Origin: Takakia lepidozioides | Taxonomy: Eukaryota; Streptophyta; Takakiopsida; Takakiales; Takakiaceae | Assembly: GCA_030704615.1 (NCBI GenBank) | Contig: CM060733.1 | Coordinates: forward strand, 42,530,001 to 42,594,000 | DNA: 64,000 nucleotides | Direction of reading: 5' to 3' | Shown here: positions 1 to 11,159 of the stretch, piece after piece | How the letters are laid out: every line of letters begins with the position of its first letter | How positions within the stretch are numbered: position 1 is the first letter of the stretch | Notes under the pieces: generated by a model | The model's database searches: none | What the model was told of the DNA's origin: nothing | The model's input: the letters and a program-made list of their open reading frames with translations, nothing else | Translations under genes and position numbers: made by a program

Positions 1-97
1 CGAGTGAGTGGTCGCATTGTAAGTTGCCTCCAGATTTCGTGAGGCACCTCCCTTCGCTCTCTTATTTCATTGAAAACCCTTTCTGCTTCTGCTAGTA

Positions 98-600
98 TTG
101 ACATTCTTGAAGTGGATTTGTTCTTACTGTAGGATGCCAAGTACTGCAAGAAGGACGTCTACACCGGAGTTCATGGGCAGGAGGAACGTGCCTTTTTTTG
201 CAAGGGGGGATTTCATGCCTAGTCCAGAAAGGGACTATATCCTTCCTACTTATGCTGCCCGGCTTGCTTCGGTGTCCATTAGGAGGTGTTCCAAACCTAG
301 TCGTGTACAGCAGATTTTAGACGAGGCAAGCCTCAAGAAAATGAAGATGAGGAGGAGGCAGCAGCTATTGGAGCCCGTCGGGCTCGTAGATTTGTCTTGG
401 ATGCTGCTGAGGAAAGTGGGGGAGAAGAGGCAGAAGATTCCCAGGAGGTGAGGTGGACAGTCTCCCAAGGAGATGACGGAATTTTTGAGAGGCATAGTGC
501 AACCGATGCATCACAGAGCTCGGAGGATGGGGGGGATGGGGGGGATGAGGGGGATGAGGAAGAAGGAGGGCCAAGTTCCTCGGAAGGTGTAGGAGAGTAG
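98..600 (+). pseudogene. 3' end of a ParB-like/DNA-methylase gene (element 0)
   Basis: This is the C-terminal part of the same gene family seen on the minus strand at 6,751-10,814; the rest lies left of the window. A block starting RRNVPFFARGDFM matches ARKNVPFFARADFM at 7,100-7,200. Both copies then share YAA+LA...IRRC..PS+V+QIL and end with the pattern EVRW(T/S)V(S/P)QG(D/E)DGIFE followed by an acidic tail. The match moves from one frame to another around 325-345, so a one-base shift or a small unrecognised intron breaks the reading frame. The stop is at 598-600. The tail is very rich in Asp, Glu and Gly. Function of the FARADF block is unknown; it follows the methylase core in element 1. 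Confidence 0.6.
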
Positions 601-700
601 TTCCCATTCCTGCTATGACGGTTATGACACATTTGTATAGACTTGGCTTGCCACCAAATTTGCAATAAAATGTTGCATTTCATTGCTATGACGAGTCCAC

Positions 701-830
701 ATGACCCTATTTCCGTGCCTCCTAACCCTATTTCCGTGGACACAATTCGGCCCGCTCATGTTTTTTTTTTTTTCCGCTCATGCTCATGCCGCTCATGAAA
801 TAGCAGCCCCCCACTAGTGGTACTGCTGCT
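701..830. other. Candidate terminal region of element 0
   Basis: Two copies of CCTATTTCCGTG lie at 712-740, followed by repeated GCTCATG motifs. Similar CCTATTTCCG motifs lie just inside the left end of element 2 (25,247-25,300), and CCACGGTAATAGG lies inside its right end. In element 2 the methylase gene is also transcribed outward toward the terminus, as here. The exact end was not resolved. Confidence 0.35.
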
Positions 831-1938
831 CCGCACATGAATCCCATGCCTCCCATATCTCCTCCCTCAAGAGCAGGAGGTGGACCATCCCGCCTGGGAG
901 CCGGTACCACCTGAGCTGTAGCCATGGCAGCGAGCCTCTGCTCTAGCTGCTGAAGCCGGTTGGCCATGCCTTGGTCAACACCTTGACCTCCGTGTCCTTG
1001 GCCATGTTGAGCTTGCCCTTGGCCTGCACCTCGTGCCTGGCCACCTCGTCCTCTCTGGGCTGGTCCACCTTGCCTCCGACCACCATTGTTCAATTTTGGA
1101 ACTGGCATGGGCGCAACTCAGGATGCAAGTCATAACATTGGGCATCTCCATGTCCATACTTGCCACAATGCCCACACTGCAACTGTGCAGGTTGTGCTTG
1201 TGCCGGCCTTTTGCCACTCTCTGGGCAATCTCTCTTGACATGGGGTCCTCCACATGTCCAACATATCACCCCTGGTTGTTGTTGGCCTGCAAAAGATGCC
1301 ACGGGCCTCTGCACCTGAGGTCCCCTGTAAGCTCCATGGAACTTGGGTTGGGAAACCTTGCCCCCCTGACCACGCTGTTGGGCAGTCCCTTGTGCCTGTG
1401 GGCTGGCAGCTGCGCCTCGTGCAGGCATGTCCTTGCCAAATCCAATGGTAACAACTCACCCCTCCACCATGTTGAGCTCAATCCGCTCAGCCAGCAGAAA
1501 CACATCTGCTAATGTGGGTTGGGCTGCTTGTAACAGGGTTGCATCTCGCACCCTTCTCCTGAGCTCCTTGTCCAGAATTCCATACTAGAACTGGATTGCC
1601 TGAGCTTCAGTAACCCCTTGGGTCACACTTATCAAGCGCCTCATACGAGTGTACGTCTCTCGCAGGCTCTCACTGGGTTTGCGCTGGAAGTCTTGCAAAC
1701 TTCGCAGCTTCTCTGTCCGTACACCTTGGTAGTTCTTCGGCAACTCCTGGAAGAACTCCACCACCGGGCTGAATATAGGCACATGTGTTGTAGTCGTGGG
1801 AGGATAAGTAGTGGGACCTTCTGCAGAAGTAACGACACTACTTGTTCCACTACTAGTGCTAGCCGTGGGAGGTATTGGTGCTGATGCCGCTACTGGTTGT
1901 GTTGTGCCTCGAGTAATGGAGACGTAGTCAGGTGACAA
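790..1938 (-). pseudogene. Retrotransposon gag with CCHC zinc knuckles, broken
   Basis: Read on the minus strand, this is a retrotransposon capsid protein. The N-terminal part (1,585-1,938) has a Pro/Thr/Ser-rich leader and a gag core ending LRETYTRMRRLISVTQG. After a stop come LRRRVRDATLLQAAQPTLADVFLLA and then a basic linker. Two zinc knuckles follow at about 1,110-1,270: CWTCGGPHVKRDC and CGHCGKYGHGDAQC. The remaining frame (728-1,108) is Gln/Gly-rich with a short coiled coil (RLQQLEQRLAAM). In-frame stops and a frame change near 1,100 mark it as dead. No pol is visible beside it. It ends against the candidate end of element 0, so element 0 may have inserted into this element. Confidence 0.65.
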
Positions 1939-2639
1939 ATGGCGGCAGAGGGGTCATATGGAATGCATTACCCCCACCCTCTATCCCCCTCTACACCTGC
2001 TCTAACCCCACTTTCACATCAGCAATTTTTGGAATGTGCAGGAAGGCTGTTGGAATATATTTACTTTGATTTGATCCCCTCCTTAACCCCGGGTGCGAAT
2101 GGACGTTTAACTGCTCAAATTAATAAGAGCAATGAAAAAATAACCTTGCTGAAGCCGTGAAGGCAAGTACGTAACCAAAAACTAGAGGCACACCACTTCA
2201 AAGATGAGAAGTGGGCCAAAGGGGAGAGAGAGAAGACGGAGAAAGGCGGATACCCAATGGGATTTTCTCTGGACTTTTGGGAGGAAATGACGTCCTATAG
2301 GCCGGAGTGGCAGTCAGGGGATGGCCAACGTGCATTGCCCCCAGTGCGGTTTATTAGTGTAGTGGTGGATCATAGAAATATGATGCCCACATTGGCTGCA
2401 TTCTCAGGTGTGGTGGCTTAGGGTGGTGAGCTCTTGGAAGGAAATAGCCATGCAGATGATAGGCCACCACCTGATGAGGACAAGCAATTGGCATACAAGG
2501 CTGAGTTGCTTCCTCATGTTCCTGTGCATAGCTCACTGTGGGGTACAGTTGGGGATTTGCAGCGAGTGGCAAGCCAGTGTGTGCAGCAAGCATGACAGGA
2601 GGCCTTTCCATTGGTAGGTGAGGAGAATTCAGTGACATC

Positions 2640-3440
2640 ACCTGGACCTCCTCAATTAGCTCCATTGGACACAATGCCTATTATCTGGCAACAACCTGAC
2701 TCAGGCATTTGTTTGCTAGACCTGTTTGGAGGCATGAGCACTGGGCTTGCAGGAGTGTTGTAAGCAGGGATTAAAGTACATAAGTACTTGTATGTGGAGA
2801 AGGTGAGATTGCTCGGCGTATTTCTATGCGCCACATTGTCTCGCTCACACACGGGTATCCTGAGTTGTTGCCTCTCTTAGCAATTCAAGGGTATCAAAAG
2901 GCCTTGCTAGCAGACATTACCTTGCTGGGGGCGGATAATTTGGACCGGCATGGTCCTATTGACTTGGTGATAGTCGGATGGCCTTGCCAATGACAGTCTC
3001 CCGCAGGTCATGGGAATGATTTGCATGATGCACGATCTCATCTGTTTTGGGAGATATTGCGAGTGTTGTGTGACTTGCAGGTGAGGCAAGTGCAACCTCC
3101 AGCTTACATCCTGGAGAATGTTCCTCTCATGGGAGATTCTCGGGCCAGGGTTATGGCCAGTGTGCATCAGATCCGGTCATGGATTGGACCAGCTGTATTG
3201 TTGGATGTAGCTGCAGTGGGTTCCTGGACACATAGGCCTAGGTTGTGGTGGACCAATCTTGCACCACCAGAGTTGCTCAAGAGAGCCTATCATTCCATTC
3301 AACGGCCACCAACCTCACGGTTGAGGGCATTTTGGACCAGGGGAGGCAACCACAGAGAGTGCAATATGATGATCGTCCACCTTCAGCGGTGGTCAATCGA
3401 GTGGGGCAACCACGTGATCCACCCACACTCCCAATCCCAA
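2640..3440 (+). pseudogene. C5-cytosine DNA methyltransferase, degenerate
   Basis: The catalytic motifs occur in canonical order on the plus strand. Motif I is LLDLFGGMSTGL (about 2,710-2,745). The catalytic motif IV is DLVIVGWPCQ (about 2,965-2,995). Motif VI is ENVPLMGDSRARV (about 3,115). The motif VIII-like block is HRPRLWWTNLAP (about 3,230-3,265). C5-MTases transfer a methyl group from AdoMet to cytosine through the Cys of PCQ, which is retained. Damage includes a stop after GVL (2,761), a one-base shift after YLYVEK, and a stop right after PCQ. The upstream 1,939-2,640 stretch has only short open blocks in several frames and may be its eroded N-terminus. The association with a gag recalls the cytosine methyltransferases known to be carried by some streptophyte retrotransposons; here that link is inferred from proximity. 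Confidence 0.75.
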
Positions 3441-3600
3441 ACAAAATGAGGAATGATGCATTCTGGGAACAATGGATACAGAATAGAATAAAAAGATGGC
3501 ACTTTGGGGTTTTTATTGATCCACATGAATTGCATTTGAAGCACATCTATTGTGCTGATTGTGCAAACAAATCTTTAGCCCTGTGCCTTCTGAATACAAG

Positions 3601-4314
3601 TCACGTTGTCAATGGGACTTCGACTGCTCTGAGAACTAGCTCATGAGTCATCGGGCTCCTCCAGGTAAACTGGATTGCAGCCGTTGTACCGCCCCTGTTG
3701 ATGTTCACCACAATGTTGTGCCCTTCAATCATACCACCATCAAATATGGAAAGCTTCACGTTTTCGTCGTCCACACCAATGCAAATGTCCCCATACAATG
3801 GAGAAGAGGAGCGCACTCCTTCAAGAGTATACGTCTCTCCGATGGAGTCCACCCACGTCCACTGGCAGCAGTTCCACCGCAACAACATAGCAGTGCGCAT
3901 TCTTCTGCATGGGTGCTCGTCGTAGGTGGGAAAATTGGAATCAAGGATGCGCAGGAGCCACGGACTCCTCAGACCAAGAGAGTCACCCCGCTCGAAGGCA
4001 TAGTGGCCTGGGATATACTCAAAAGCGGACAATGTTTCCACATTCGAACCAATATCTTCTGTGTAAACTGTGTACCAAATAACGATGTCTCCCGATGTGG
4101 CCGAATACATTGCATAATCGAAGCCTCCATAAGGGCAGTCGTCCCGGTTCCGGAAGCACGACATCCTTGCAAATGAGGACCTGAGGACGTCTTTGATGCC
4201 GATGACAACGACCTTGCGGACAGCAACGAAGCCCTTAGATTTTTGAAATGATGAGAAACGGAAGAGCAGTGTGGGCTCCAATAATGGAGCATCTGGGTCC
4301 CATGTACCCACCAA
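3601..4314 (-). CDS. Unknown protein, divergent pair copy A
   Basis: This is an open frame of 237 codons with no family I recognise. It is paralogous to the plus-strand copy at 4,721-5,299. Shared blocks are CFRNRDDCPYGGFDYAMY, GHYAFERG, LLRWNCCQWT, SPLYGDI, FDGGMIEGHNIVV and a C-terminal ELVLRAVEVP. The Cys/Trp pattern (RWNCCQW) is the most conserved core. No signal peptide or membrane span is visible. Conservation of the same blocks in two diverged copies shows it was once a real protein-coding gene. It lies next to palindromes of the element 1 type (one at 4,419-4,443), so it may be cargo of element 1. The role is unknown. Confidence 0.55.
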   Translation of the reverse strand: MVGTWDPDAPLLEPTLLFRFSSFQKSKGFVAVRKVVVIGIKDVLRSSFARMSCFRNRDDCPYGGFDYAMYSATSGDIVIWYTVYTEDIGSNVETLSAFEYIPGHYAFERGDSLGLRSPWLLRILDSNFPTYDEHPCRRMRTAMLLRWNCCQWTWVDSIGETYTLEGVRSSSPLYGDICIGVDDENVKLSIFDGGMIEGHNIVVNINRGGTTAAIQFTWRSPMTHELVLRAVEVPLTT

Positions 4315-4720
4315 TCATCGTGTAACGTGTTCATCACCCCAGCGGTGGATGAACCGATACCTCTTTCTCATCCACGGGGTATAGTTTGAAATCTGCTACT
4401 GAAGTCCATCCCCCAGATGGAAATTCGGCGCCGCATTTACATCGAAGGGGGGATGGACTTTGTCGTCTCGAGTGGCTATAGGCCCACCTAGCACTTACTG
4501 CCCATAGTTTGCATGGCAAGGAAGGAAACTGAAACGGCTACATTCATGGAGCAGCCAATCTTCATCCGTGCAGGCTCCTGTAGGGGGGAAATTTAAATGT
4601 GCCCTGGAGTGTTTGTGAGGAATTGCAGCATTTGCTTGAACTTCTTGCAGCCAACGTGTTGCTGCCCCCTCCATCCGGGAGCTGCTGTCATTGAGCGTAC
4701 TCCGCTACTCTTTTTCAACA

Positions 4721-5299
4721 ATGCCGTGCTGTCGAAATCCTGCTGACTGCCCTTATCATGGCCACGATTATGCTATGTTCAAACCATAATTAAGAGACAT
4801 CATTGTCTGGCTCTTTGTTTTCACAGACGCTTCTGGAATCAAGCGGGAGTCTTTGCACGCAATGGAGTATTTGGAGGGCTATTACCGCTTTGAGCGAGGT
4901 GAGGGCGAGGGTCAATGCGGTCTGTGGGTCCTGAAAATTGTTGACCTTGATATACCAAGGTGGAATGGGATGCCGGATAGATCACGCACGGCCTCATTTT
5001 GGCGCTGGAACTGCTGCCAGTGGACCAGGGAGGACGGCACCGGGGAAAACTATATTCGTGGAGTTCACTCCGCTCTTCCAGTGTATGGAGACATTCGGCT
5101 GAGTTGCGAAGACAAATCGCACGGGCACATGAGGCCCACAGTGACCTTGTCAATGTATGATGGTGGTATGATTGATGGGCATGACATTGTCGTCAGCTCC
5201 ACCAAGGGCACCAGATCGACCACATTGCAGTTTACCTCGAGGTGCCGCATCAGTAATGAGCTTGTTTTGAGGGCTATCGAAGTTCCGTCGACTTGGTGA
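4721..5299 (+). pseudogene. Unknown protein, divergent pair copy B
   Basis: The frame opens at an ATG at 4,721 (MPCCRNPADCPYHGHDYAM) and is paralogous to the minus-strand gene at 3,601-4,314. One in-frame stop follows AMFKP; after it the frame stays open to the stop at 5,297-5,299. Conserved blocks are YYRFERG, FWRWNCCQWT, LPVYGDI, YDGGMIDGHDIVV and NELVLRAIEVPS. The two genes are head to head about 400 bases apart, so the intervening 4,315-4,720 could have been a shared promoter; it also holds one palindrome of the element 1 type. Function is unknown. Confidence 0.5.
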
Positions 5300-5574
5300 C
5301 GCCCATGTAGAAGTAGGAAGGGCTTAGATTTGTCTGGAGTTGCTAAATGTGAGACACCATGTTCGATCAATAAAACAACCCATCGTACCTCACTTCTGTG
5401 TGCTTGTGTTTCATTGTGTTCAAGAACTGCCGTAATTGGCCCTTTGTTTACAATTTGTGGTCTCATTTCTACAATGTGTCTGTCCATATGAATATACCAG
5501 AGTCAGCGATATCAGAGTCCTGAGGTGAAGGAAATCCATGTATGAGTAAAAGGAAACATGTACATGCCGAAGCT

Positions 5575-6620
5575 CGGAAATTCGGCACCGCATTTCATTT
5601 TTCTCCATGCAGCGATTTCTGGCAGCTCCCTTTCCTCCGTTGTGGTCGTAACAGAAATGTTGTACCGCATTTCATTTCTTGACATGGCATTACCATACTT
5701 CGAATTGGAAATGCGGCACCGCATTTCCATATTGGACCTTGAATTGTCCAAGCATGTCCAATCGCTAATGCTTGCCCATGTCCATACTTGAAATGCGGCA
5801 CCGCATTTCCATGTCCGTCATCGAAATTTCGTACCGGACAATGGAATGCGGCACCGCATTTCCGGAGAGCACAATGGAATGCGGTGCCGCATTTCCGTCG
5901 AAGGGTCTGGAATTGGACAAACAACGATGTCCGTTCTGAAAATGCAGCACCGCATTTTCATGTCCGTCATCAAAATTTTGTATTGGACAATGGAATGCGG
6001 TGCCGCATTTCCGTCCAACAAGACGGAATGCCCACACGGGTCTGGAATTGGACAAACAACGATGTCTGTTTTGGAAATGCGGCGCCGCATTTCCATGTTT
6101 GGCAATCGAAAGTTCTTATTGGACAATGTAATGCGGTGCCGCATTTCCGTCAAAGGGTCTGGAATTGGACAAACAACGATGTCCGTTTTGGAAATGCGGC
6201 GCCGCATTTCCATGTATGTCATCGAAATTTCTTATTGGACAATGGAATGCGGTGCCGCATTCCCGTCTAGCATCATGGAATGGGGAGCCGCATTTCCGTC
6301 GATGGGTCTGCAGTTGGCAAAACGTCCATCTCCAAAATGTAAATGCGGCATCGCATTTCCATGTTCGACCTCCGCATGCGGGGTGGCGTATCCATTTACC
6401 TCCATGGAAGGAGATGGCAATCGGCAAAACTACCGTGTCGAAAACGGAAATGCGGCACCGCATTTCCGTTCGGCCGAACAGTTTCTGATGTCCAAACCAT
6501 GAAACGGAAAATTGTTCTTGCCCCGGTTTTGGAAATGTGGTGCCGCATTTCCAAAGGAGGTTTTTGCAGTTGCTACATTTCCGTTCCGACATGGAAATGC
6601 AGTGCCGCATTTCCGATTTC
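5575..6620. repeat. Palindrome cluster 1a (arms GGAAATGCGG / CCGCATTTCC)
   Basis: About fifteen imperfect copies of an inverted repeat with arms GGAAATGCGG and CCGCATTTCC around a two-base centre, which is nearly always pyrimidine-purine (TG, CA or CG). Centres are spaced irregularly by about 33, 53, 63 or 82 bases. The cluster lies just downstream of the 3' end of the element 1 methylase gene. Open frames in both strands here are by-products of the palindromes. Confidence 0.9.
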
Positions 6621-6750
6621 AGGAGGGACCAGGTTTGGACGATGTTGTCGTTGAGAAGCACATGGGAGAGGGGACATGAAGGACGAGGAGAATTTCCTTT
6701 ATATACTCTGGAAGAGAATTTAAATGTACAGAGAGTTCATAAAAATTCTA

Positions 6751-9700
6751 TTAATCTTGAAAATCATCACTATCGTCGTCCTGTCCTTGACTGTCCTGCT
6801 CCGCCTCCACCCCGTCATTGCCTTTCTCATCTCCAGCGGACTGCTCGTTGGCCAGGCTTTCGAAAATCCCATCTTCCCCTTGTGGAACCGACCATCTCAC
6901 CTCCGTTGGTCGTCTTCCTCCCTGTCTGCATCGCTCTCATCCGCTGAATTACATATGAACTTTCGCGCCCATCTACCTGTCTCAGCTGTTGCCAACTCTT
7001 TCCTTATCCTTCTGTCCTCCCTAGCCCTCTCCAAAATCTGCTCTACTTTACTGGGATTCTCACATCGTCTAATCGCTGTATTTGCGAGTTTAGCTGCATA
7101 ACTAGGAAGGGAGTAGTCCTTCACCGGATTCGTCATGAAGTCGGCCCTCGCAAAGAACGGGACATTCTTCCTGGCAGGAAGTTTAGGCCCTACATGTTTT
7201 GACCCGGATCCTGGAATCCTGCACATAACAATCACCAACGAGGCCAATGAGAACCACAGTCCGGAAATGCGTTTGACAAAAAATCACCCAGAAGGCTTTG
7301 CAAACTTACAATGTTTGCACTCACTCGTATTCCGGGTTCTCCTCGGCATCAATGTCCACTGTCTCTTCCTCCGACTCCGACGAATCCGAGGAGTCTTTGG
7401 TTTCGATGGGAGCCTTCACATTCCGTTGCAGCCCTTCCAGATGGGATCCCCAGACAGATGTGTCCTCCTCGTAGGCAAAGAGGTGCCGGTCGGAAAACCG
7501 CCCAGCCCACATTGAGGCACCTGTTACAATGCCATCCACACATTATGACATGGCCCTTCAGATGTTGCGAATTAAAGCATAACAAGAATTTGCAGAACAG
7601 CATAGAACAAGATTCTGCATACCTGTCCCACAGATGAGGTCGAGCACTGTGCCCTCCAGGTCAGTGCATGCCTCCATAATTGTCTGAATGAAGGCAGGGC
7701 TCCGAGTCCGTGAATACCGCAGGGGTTCCATTGAAGTGAGGCTATGAGGGAGAAGTTCCATGGGAACGTTGTTGAACAGGACGTCGTAATCAATGGGGTC
7801 GCAGTTCGGGTCAACCAACAATCCCTCCTTCCGGAAAGCAAAGGTGGAGTTCTCCTTCACAAAGCAGTATGCATCGAACTGCTTCGTCTGCATACATAGT
7901 GGGGAACGATTAGAAATCGAATGCGGCACCGCATTTCAAAACTCCTAAGAAAATGAAAGGACGAGTGCCAATGTCATAATTACCTTCTTCCCTTCGGACC
8001 GAAGGCCCAATGTGTTGATGCACGTCCACTTCTTCTTCAGAATTGGGACGGCGCTCTTGTGGGTCCACTTCGCAATTCCTGTCTGCGTGTTTTTGCCTCT
8101 GCTCGCCAGGACAACCACACAGCCTCTGTCGTCCAACACCATGTGGGCGAGCCCGAATCCTTTCTTCCAAAAGTCCTCGGAGTACCTGTTCCAAGATGGC
8201 AAAGCTTGCAGTCCTTCCACAGGCTCTCCGTCCGGAATATCCAAGATGATCATATCGCAAGACCACTCGGTGGCATTTCCGCCCCTCCTGCAATCCTTGT
8301 CTGCACACACCCTCTCAAAGAACGAGACCATCTTCAGAAACCCAGGGGTGTCGGAAGGCTCTTGGGCAGCCGCCTTCTTCAGTGCTCTGCCCTTCAGACC
8401 CTCCATGGTCTTCATGTATGCCAACTTGGCTGCCCGTCCATCCAAAGCCGCCAAGAAACTCTCATTTACACACTGGACTACTGTATCGGGATCCACTTTC
8501 GGCCTCTTCATTTCCACCGGCTCAAAAGGGTGCCCCCCCCGGGGGGTTGAAGAGTGCCTTCTTTGCCGAGCCTGTTCTCGTCCCTCTTGTGACAATGGTG
8601 GGCACAGGGGATTTGGGCTGCGTTTCGGGGGGTGGGCTGGTTGCAAAGTCTCCATCGGAGTCCTCTTCGTCACCCTCTTCCTGCACTATCTGTTTCTGCT
8701 TCTTCGTTTTCTTGGGTGTCACAACTGCTGCTCCTTGCTGGCGAGTCCTCTTCTTCGACTTGCTCCTTCGCATTCGTCATTACTTGCGATTCCCACATGC
8801 ATTGTCACGTAGCAGTTCAGGGAATTCATTTCAGAAAAGAAAATCTGGGGAAGTACCTTGAATTACCTGGAACCACCAAGTCATGCGGTTGAGCCACACA
8901 TCCATTGCAAGGTCGGAAACTTTGAGTGGAAAAGACCACATTGTCCTTATACTCTCCGATGCATTCCAGATCGACAGCCACCGTGTCTGCCATTTCCGAT
9001 CCAATGTCAGGAGCAGGAAGAAGAGTGGCTATTGCTAGGAAGGAACTTCAGTGCATTGAAACCTCACCTTCTCTTTCGCCTCAACACATGCCGTTGAGAG
9101 GTGATGCAGTTTTTCCAACTGCATGGTCGGCTGCATGGCCCGAGAATAGTGTTTTGCAATCTCGGGGATGAAGTCCTTTTCAAGTGCCGGATCTGCAATG
9201 GCCACCAGCTTCACAAGCTTTGACTTGTATTTCGTTCTGGACTTGACCCCGGCTTCCTTCAAGTGCTCAGTCAATGACTGCAACGTTTCTCACTTTCCAT
9301 GAAGAAGCGTTTGGCATGGGCCAAATCCAGCTTGATGTTTGACTGCCAACAAAAACATGCAGAACCGTTACATTCGATTCATGTGAAAAGATTACTGAAA
9401 ATTGGGGAAGGATGAGCAGAGGGAAATGGGAGGACGACGTACTTCGTATATCACCTCCACCATTCCATCCATAGTGAGACGATACCATGTCCGGTCAATT
9501 TTTGCCACGGCTTTCTGAATGAGCTCAGGCTCTAGCATTTCCGCAAACATGTGTAGATCAGTGAGACCAGTTTTCCTCACCCTGTATAGTATATGTGCCA
9601 TGTGGGTATGCACGTACGCATTTTCAGTGACCCTACAAGGCACACTCTCCAGTTCAGTCCACGGAAGCACGGAAACAAAACAGATTGGAAACCGAAATGT

Positions 9701-10814
9701 GACACCGCATTTCGAACGTGCTTGGGAGGGTATGAGTATCTTACGAGTTGAGGTCCGCCATGGCATTCTTGAGCAAGGAGGAGTCTGTCGCCTTCACCTT
9801 GAGGATGACACACTGCACCATGTAATGCCAGCCAATGTGCTTGGCATGGTTCTGCTTGATGTACTCCCACCAGGCAAGAAGTCGGTGATTCCCGTCCCAC
9901 ACAAAGAACATTTTACCCAACATATGGCCGAAGTCTGGATCACCCTTCAGCGTTGCCTCGAATTCATCGTTGCAAGTGTGCCAGTGGGTATCCCATGTTG
10001 ACAATTCATCTGCAGTGGGTCCACGAGATTCACCGCCCTCATTCTCAATGGAAACGTAGAAGGCTGGCGAACCTAGATGGTACCCTTCTCGAAATGCAAA
10101 CTTGAGCTTATCCACATCTCCGGGAAGTGCCTGCCTGACGATGGGAAGGGAAACCATGCGACAGAGTGGGATTTGAAGAGTCCACTGGAATACCTGCCCA
10201 GAACTCTGCCAATGCTACTGTGTGTCTCCTCCAACATTGTATCCGTTGCACTTTGGAATTCCTCCGGAGACATTTTTGTAGGTGGCGGTAGGGGCTGAGC
10301 AGCTGGAGCATCCCCAACTGGAGCTGCACTCTGGGGAATCTTTGAACTGCAAAGACTTGCCCCTTTGAAGCCGCGTCCTTGAAATGCACAGGGCTAGGCC
10401 TGGCAGGAAGACCCGTGCTCGTGGATCGGCTGGGTGTGCGTGCTGCAGCTAGCTCCACGGACTCTTCCTGCGGCTCTTCGGATTCCTGCGATCCCTCCAG
10501 CACATCCACCTTTCCGGTTAGGCATGCAAACATCTTCTGCATTCAAGTCTCCTAGCATACAGTCCAAGAATTGCAGAAGAAAAATGAGGGGGGTTTCGGT
10601 GCTCGATCAGCTGCGTGAATCCCGATAGCACGAAACTCTCACTGTTGGCTGGGTTGCCTGCGTGGCCTGTTGCTGCGAGATGGCAATCTCCTCCAATAGA
10701 CGCATCTGCTTCCTCCCCTTCGGCATTGGCCTACGTCCGAAGTACAATTTTTGGAGCTTGTGACGATGTCTCTTCTCTGGTGCACGCACTCCCTCCCTCT
10801 CAGGTCCGAGCATA
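6751..10814 (-). pseudogene. ParB-like / beta-type DNA methylase gene of element 1 (spliced)
   Basis: A multi-exon minus-strand gene. A basic N-terminal exon lies at 10,607-10,814 (EKRHRHKLQKLYF), possibly starting at ATG 10,814. A ParB-like domain lies at about 9,741-10,200: IPLCRMVSLPIVR, then FYVSIEN, then GKMFFVWDGNHRLLAW. A helical linker covers 9,035-9,640. The methylase module covers 7,330-8,540: motif IV-like DMIILDIPDG (about 8,240), then SPAFIQTIMEACTDLEG followed by motif I VLDLICGTG (about 7,630). That exon ends at a GT donor and splices to the acceptor near 7,514, giving GTGASMWAGRFSDRHLF. The ARKNVPFFARADFM block (7,100-7,180) and an acidic tail end at TAA 6,751. IV-before-I order is that of beta-class amino-methyltransferases acting on adenine N6 or cytosine N4. 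DIPD in place of a DPPY-type motif is unusual. Frame changes near 10,185 and 6,930 suggest the copy is broken. Two introns (7,892-7,979 and about 9,640-9,740) each contain a palindrome of the element. Confidence 0.7.
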
Positions 10815-11159
10815 AGAAGAACAGAGACAGGGAAAATGGGCAAACAGTGCAGATGGAAAGGGCGTGAGAGGGGTGACTGAGTAGACACTACAAAAGAAGA
10901 TGAAACGGCGGTGACGCACCACTTGGGTTCGAAAGGTTTGGACGAAAGTGTCTCCTCGTGGACTATGCGTCATTACAAAATTAGAATCGTCAAGGGTACG
11001 CCTGTCATCCGAAAAACAAACATCATTATCCAACGGTCAGGCCGTACTGCCTCCTACCACTTCAGTCAGATAGAGTGCAGACATGTGCCGCAAATTCCGT
11101 TGCTCCACGTGTTCACATATCATGGCATTTCCGTCCCAGCGTATGATGAGTTAGAGTAA

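Noticed and set aside
5788-6502. Long overlapping ORFs on both strands rich in CGAAFP or NAVPHF
   Set aside because: They are translations of the palindrome units; both strands and several frames are open for the same reason.
8012-8861. Plus-strand ORFs over the methylase region
   Set aside because: The minus strand carries the conserved methylase exons shared with element 2.
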